Below, piece after piece: positions 6,074 to 6,913 of a stretch of DNA of 6,913 nucleotides. A program made the position numbers and the translations under genes. Location: positions 1 to 6,913 of the forward strand of contig VXPN01000314.1 of assembly GCA_009839535.1 (NCBI GenBank). Direction: 5' to 3'. A model generated the notes under the pieces. The model did no database searches, was not told where the DNA came from, and worked only from the letters and a program-made list of their open reading frames with translations. How positions within the stretch are numbered: position 1 is the stretch's first letter; every line of letters begins with the position of its first letter. This DNA comes from Boseongicola sp. SB0662_bin_57. GTDB taxonomy: Bacteria; Pseudomonadota; Alphaproteobacteria; Rhodobacterales; Rhodobacteraceae.

Positions 6074-6913
6074 ATGGGAAAAACAATGTATTTGAGGTTG
6101 GTCGCACCGGCACTTGTCATGATGTTCGCCGGCACAGTCGTCGCGGCACAAGAGGCATGCCGGGATCTTCAGTCTCATGACAGGGACGCCCTGCGGAGCC
6201 TGTACTACTACGCATCCCTGACGGAAGCGGCTGACTCGGGACAGCTGCCTCGCTGGACTTGCGAGGCTCCGGAAGGCGGCGTGCGAGGGGCGCCCCAAAT
6301 CTATGCTGGAACAGGCGATACGGACTGGAACAGCTTCGCGGAAGCAAGCCTCCCTGCATGCAACAACGATGGTGCGACGCCATGTCTGCGCCGAATCTCC
6401 GTCGGTGACTTTGAGGAGCACTGGCACAGCATTGTCGAAGAGTTCCAGGACAATGGCAGATACGTTGCCGTGTACGAGCCGACGAGTGGCGGTCCTGCAT
6501 ACCTCATTTGCGATAGGAATGAACTTGACGTCAACGTCTTAGTGGAACTCTCGGAAATTCGTGCCCCGGTTGACGACGGAGATCTCCTGGGGCGGATCTT
6601 CAGGCCTGTGGTGTGGTTCGTTGATGACTTGTCGCGCGATGGGTTGGAAACCGTGACGCTCCGCAAGACGAACTATCTCGGGGACAAGCCCTTGCCGGAA
6701 ACAGTCACGGCAATCCGGGGGACGAGACCTGATCGCATTGCGCAGTGGCTTGCAAACGCGAGAGCACTTTCCCCCTTCCACGAGTCCTGTGTCTTCGATG
6801 TCATGGTACGAATTGCAGGCCACCTTGCTGGAGCGGAAGGCCCGCATTATGCGGTTACGTGTAGCAGCTTGAGATCATCCGCGCCCTTGCTTGAGATCAT
6901 CGCGGATTTGAAC
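6074..6913 (+). CDS. Probable exported protein of unknown function, 3' partial
   Basis: I translated this frame by hand from ATG 6074 to the end of the window: 280 codons, no stop, so the gene continues outside. The N-terminus is a typical Sec signal peptide: basic start (K3, R8), hydrophobic core (LVAPALVMMFAGTVV) and a likely cleavage after VVA or VAA at about residues 24-25. An alternative ATG at 6086 keeps the signal peptide and has GGGA six bases upstream. The mature part has seven cysteines (29, 63, 96, 104, 146, 239, 263), which fits disulfide bonds in the periplasm, and is rich in Asp, Glu and aromatic residues. I recognise no enzyme motif or family. Codon use is less GC-biased than in the Fic and HipA genes. 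It starts 18 bases after the coiled-coil gene. Confidence 0.75.
   Translation, partial: MGKTMYLRLVAPALVMMFAGTVVAAQEACRDLQSHDRDALRSLYYYASLTEAADSGQLPRWTCEAPEGGVRGAPQIYAGTGDTDWNSFAEASLPACNNDGATPCLRRISVGDFEEHWHSIVEEFQDNGRYVAVYEPTSGGPAYLICDRNELDVNVLVELSEIRAPVDDGDLLGRIFRPVVWFVDDLSRDGLETVTLRKTNYLGDKPLPETVTAIRGTRPDRIAQWLANARALSPFHESCVFDVMVRIAGHLAGAEGPHYAVTCSSLRSSAPLLEIIADLN

Noticed and set aside
6867..6901. A 13-base direct repeat GCTTGAGATCATC with a 22-base period inside the exported protein gene.
   Set aside because: Two units only, in different reading frames of a coding region; most likely chance or a small local duplication without function.

Overview
The window is GC-rich (mostly G or C at third codon positions) and carries no rRNA, tRNA, CRISPR array or recognisable transposase. 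Codon bias, gene spacing and protein families suggest a high-GC proteobacterium, perhaps an alphaproteobacterium. This is an impression from the sequence, not a proof. All supported genes are on the + strand.

Layout. Bases 1-207 are an open reading frame that enters from outside the window and runs without a stop into a Fic-family protein (208-2127). The Fic protein has an intact catalytic motif and a 282-residue C-terminal extension. A small single-pass membrane protein of unknown function follows (2211-2702). A 259-base intergenic region then holds promoter-like and operator-like elements upstream of a hipBA-type pair: an XRE/HipB-like repressor (2962-3243) whose stop overlaps the start of a HipA-like kinase (3240-5546). 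The HipA protein carries an unusual 323-residue C-terminal extension. After it come a second small membrane/coiled-coil protein (about 5702-6055, probably with a TTG start) and a signal-peptide-bearing, cysteine-containing protein that runs off the window (6074 to the end).

The main observation is that the last 282 residues of the Fic protein and of the HipA protein are the same domain. They are about 87% identical by eye and gap-free, and both end exactly at the stop codon. They are attached by unrelated flexible linkers to two unrelated protein-modifying enzymes (an AMP-transferase and a Ser/Thr kinase). A degenerate trace of the start of the same module lies at 157-207, just before the Fic part. 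This looks like a cassette system in which different toxin-type catalytic domains are joined to one constant C-terminal module. By analogy with Fic-BID effectors, the module could be a delivery or docking domain, possibly a type IV secretion signal with its basic tail. That function is inferred. The sequence directly shows only the sharing of the domain and the intact catalytic motifs.

How the genes may work together: HipB would repress and neutralise HipA, and the Fic protein carries its own class II-type inhibitory motif. Each enzyme-module gene is followed by a small one-pass membrane protein that could be a partner or immunity factor, or simply an unrelated neighbour.
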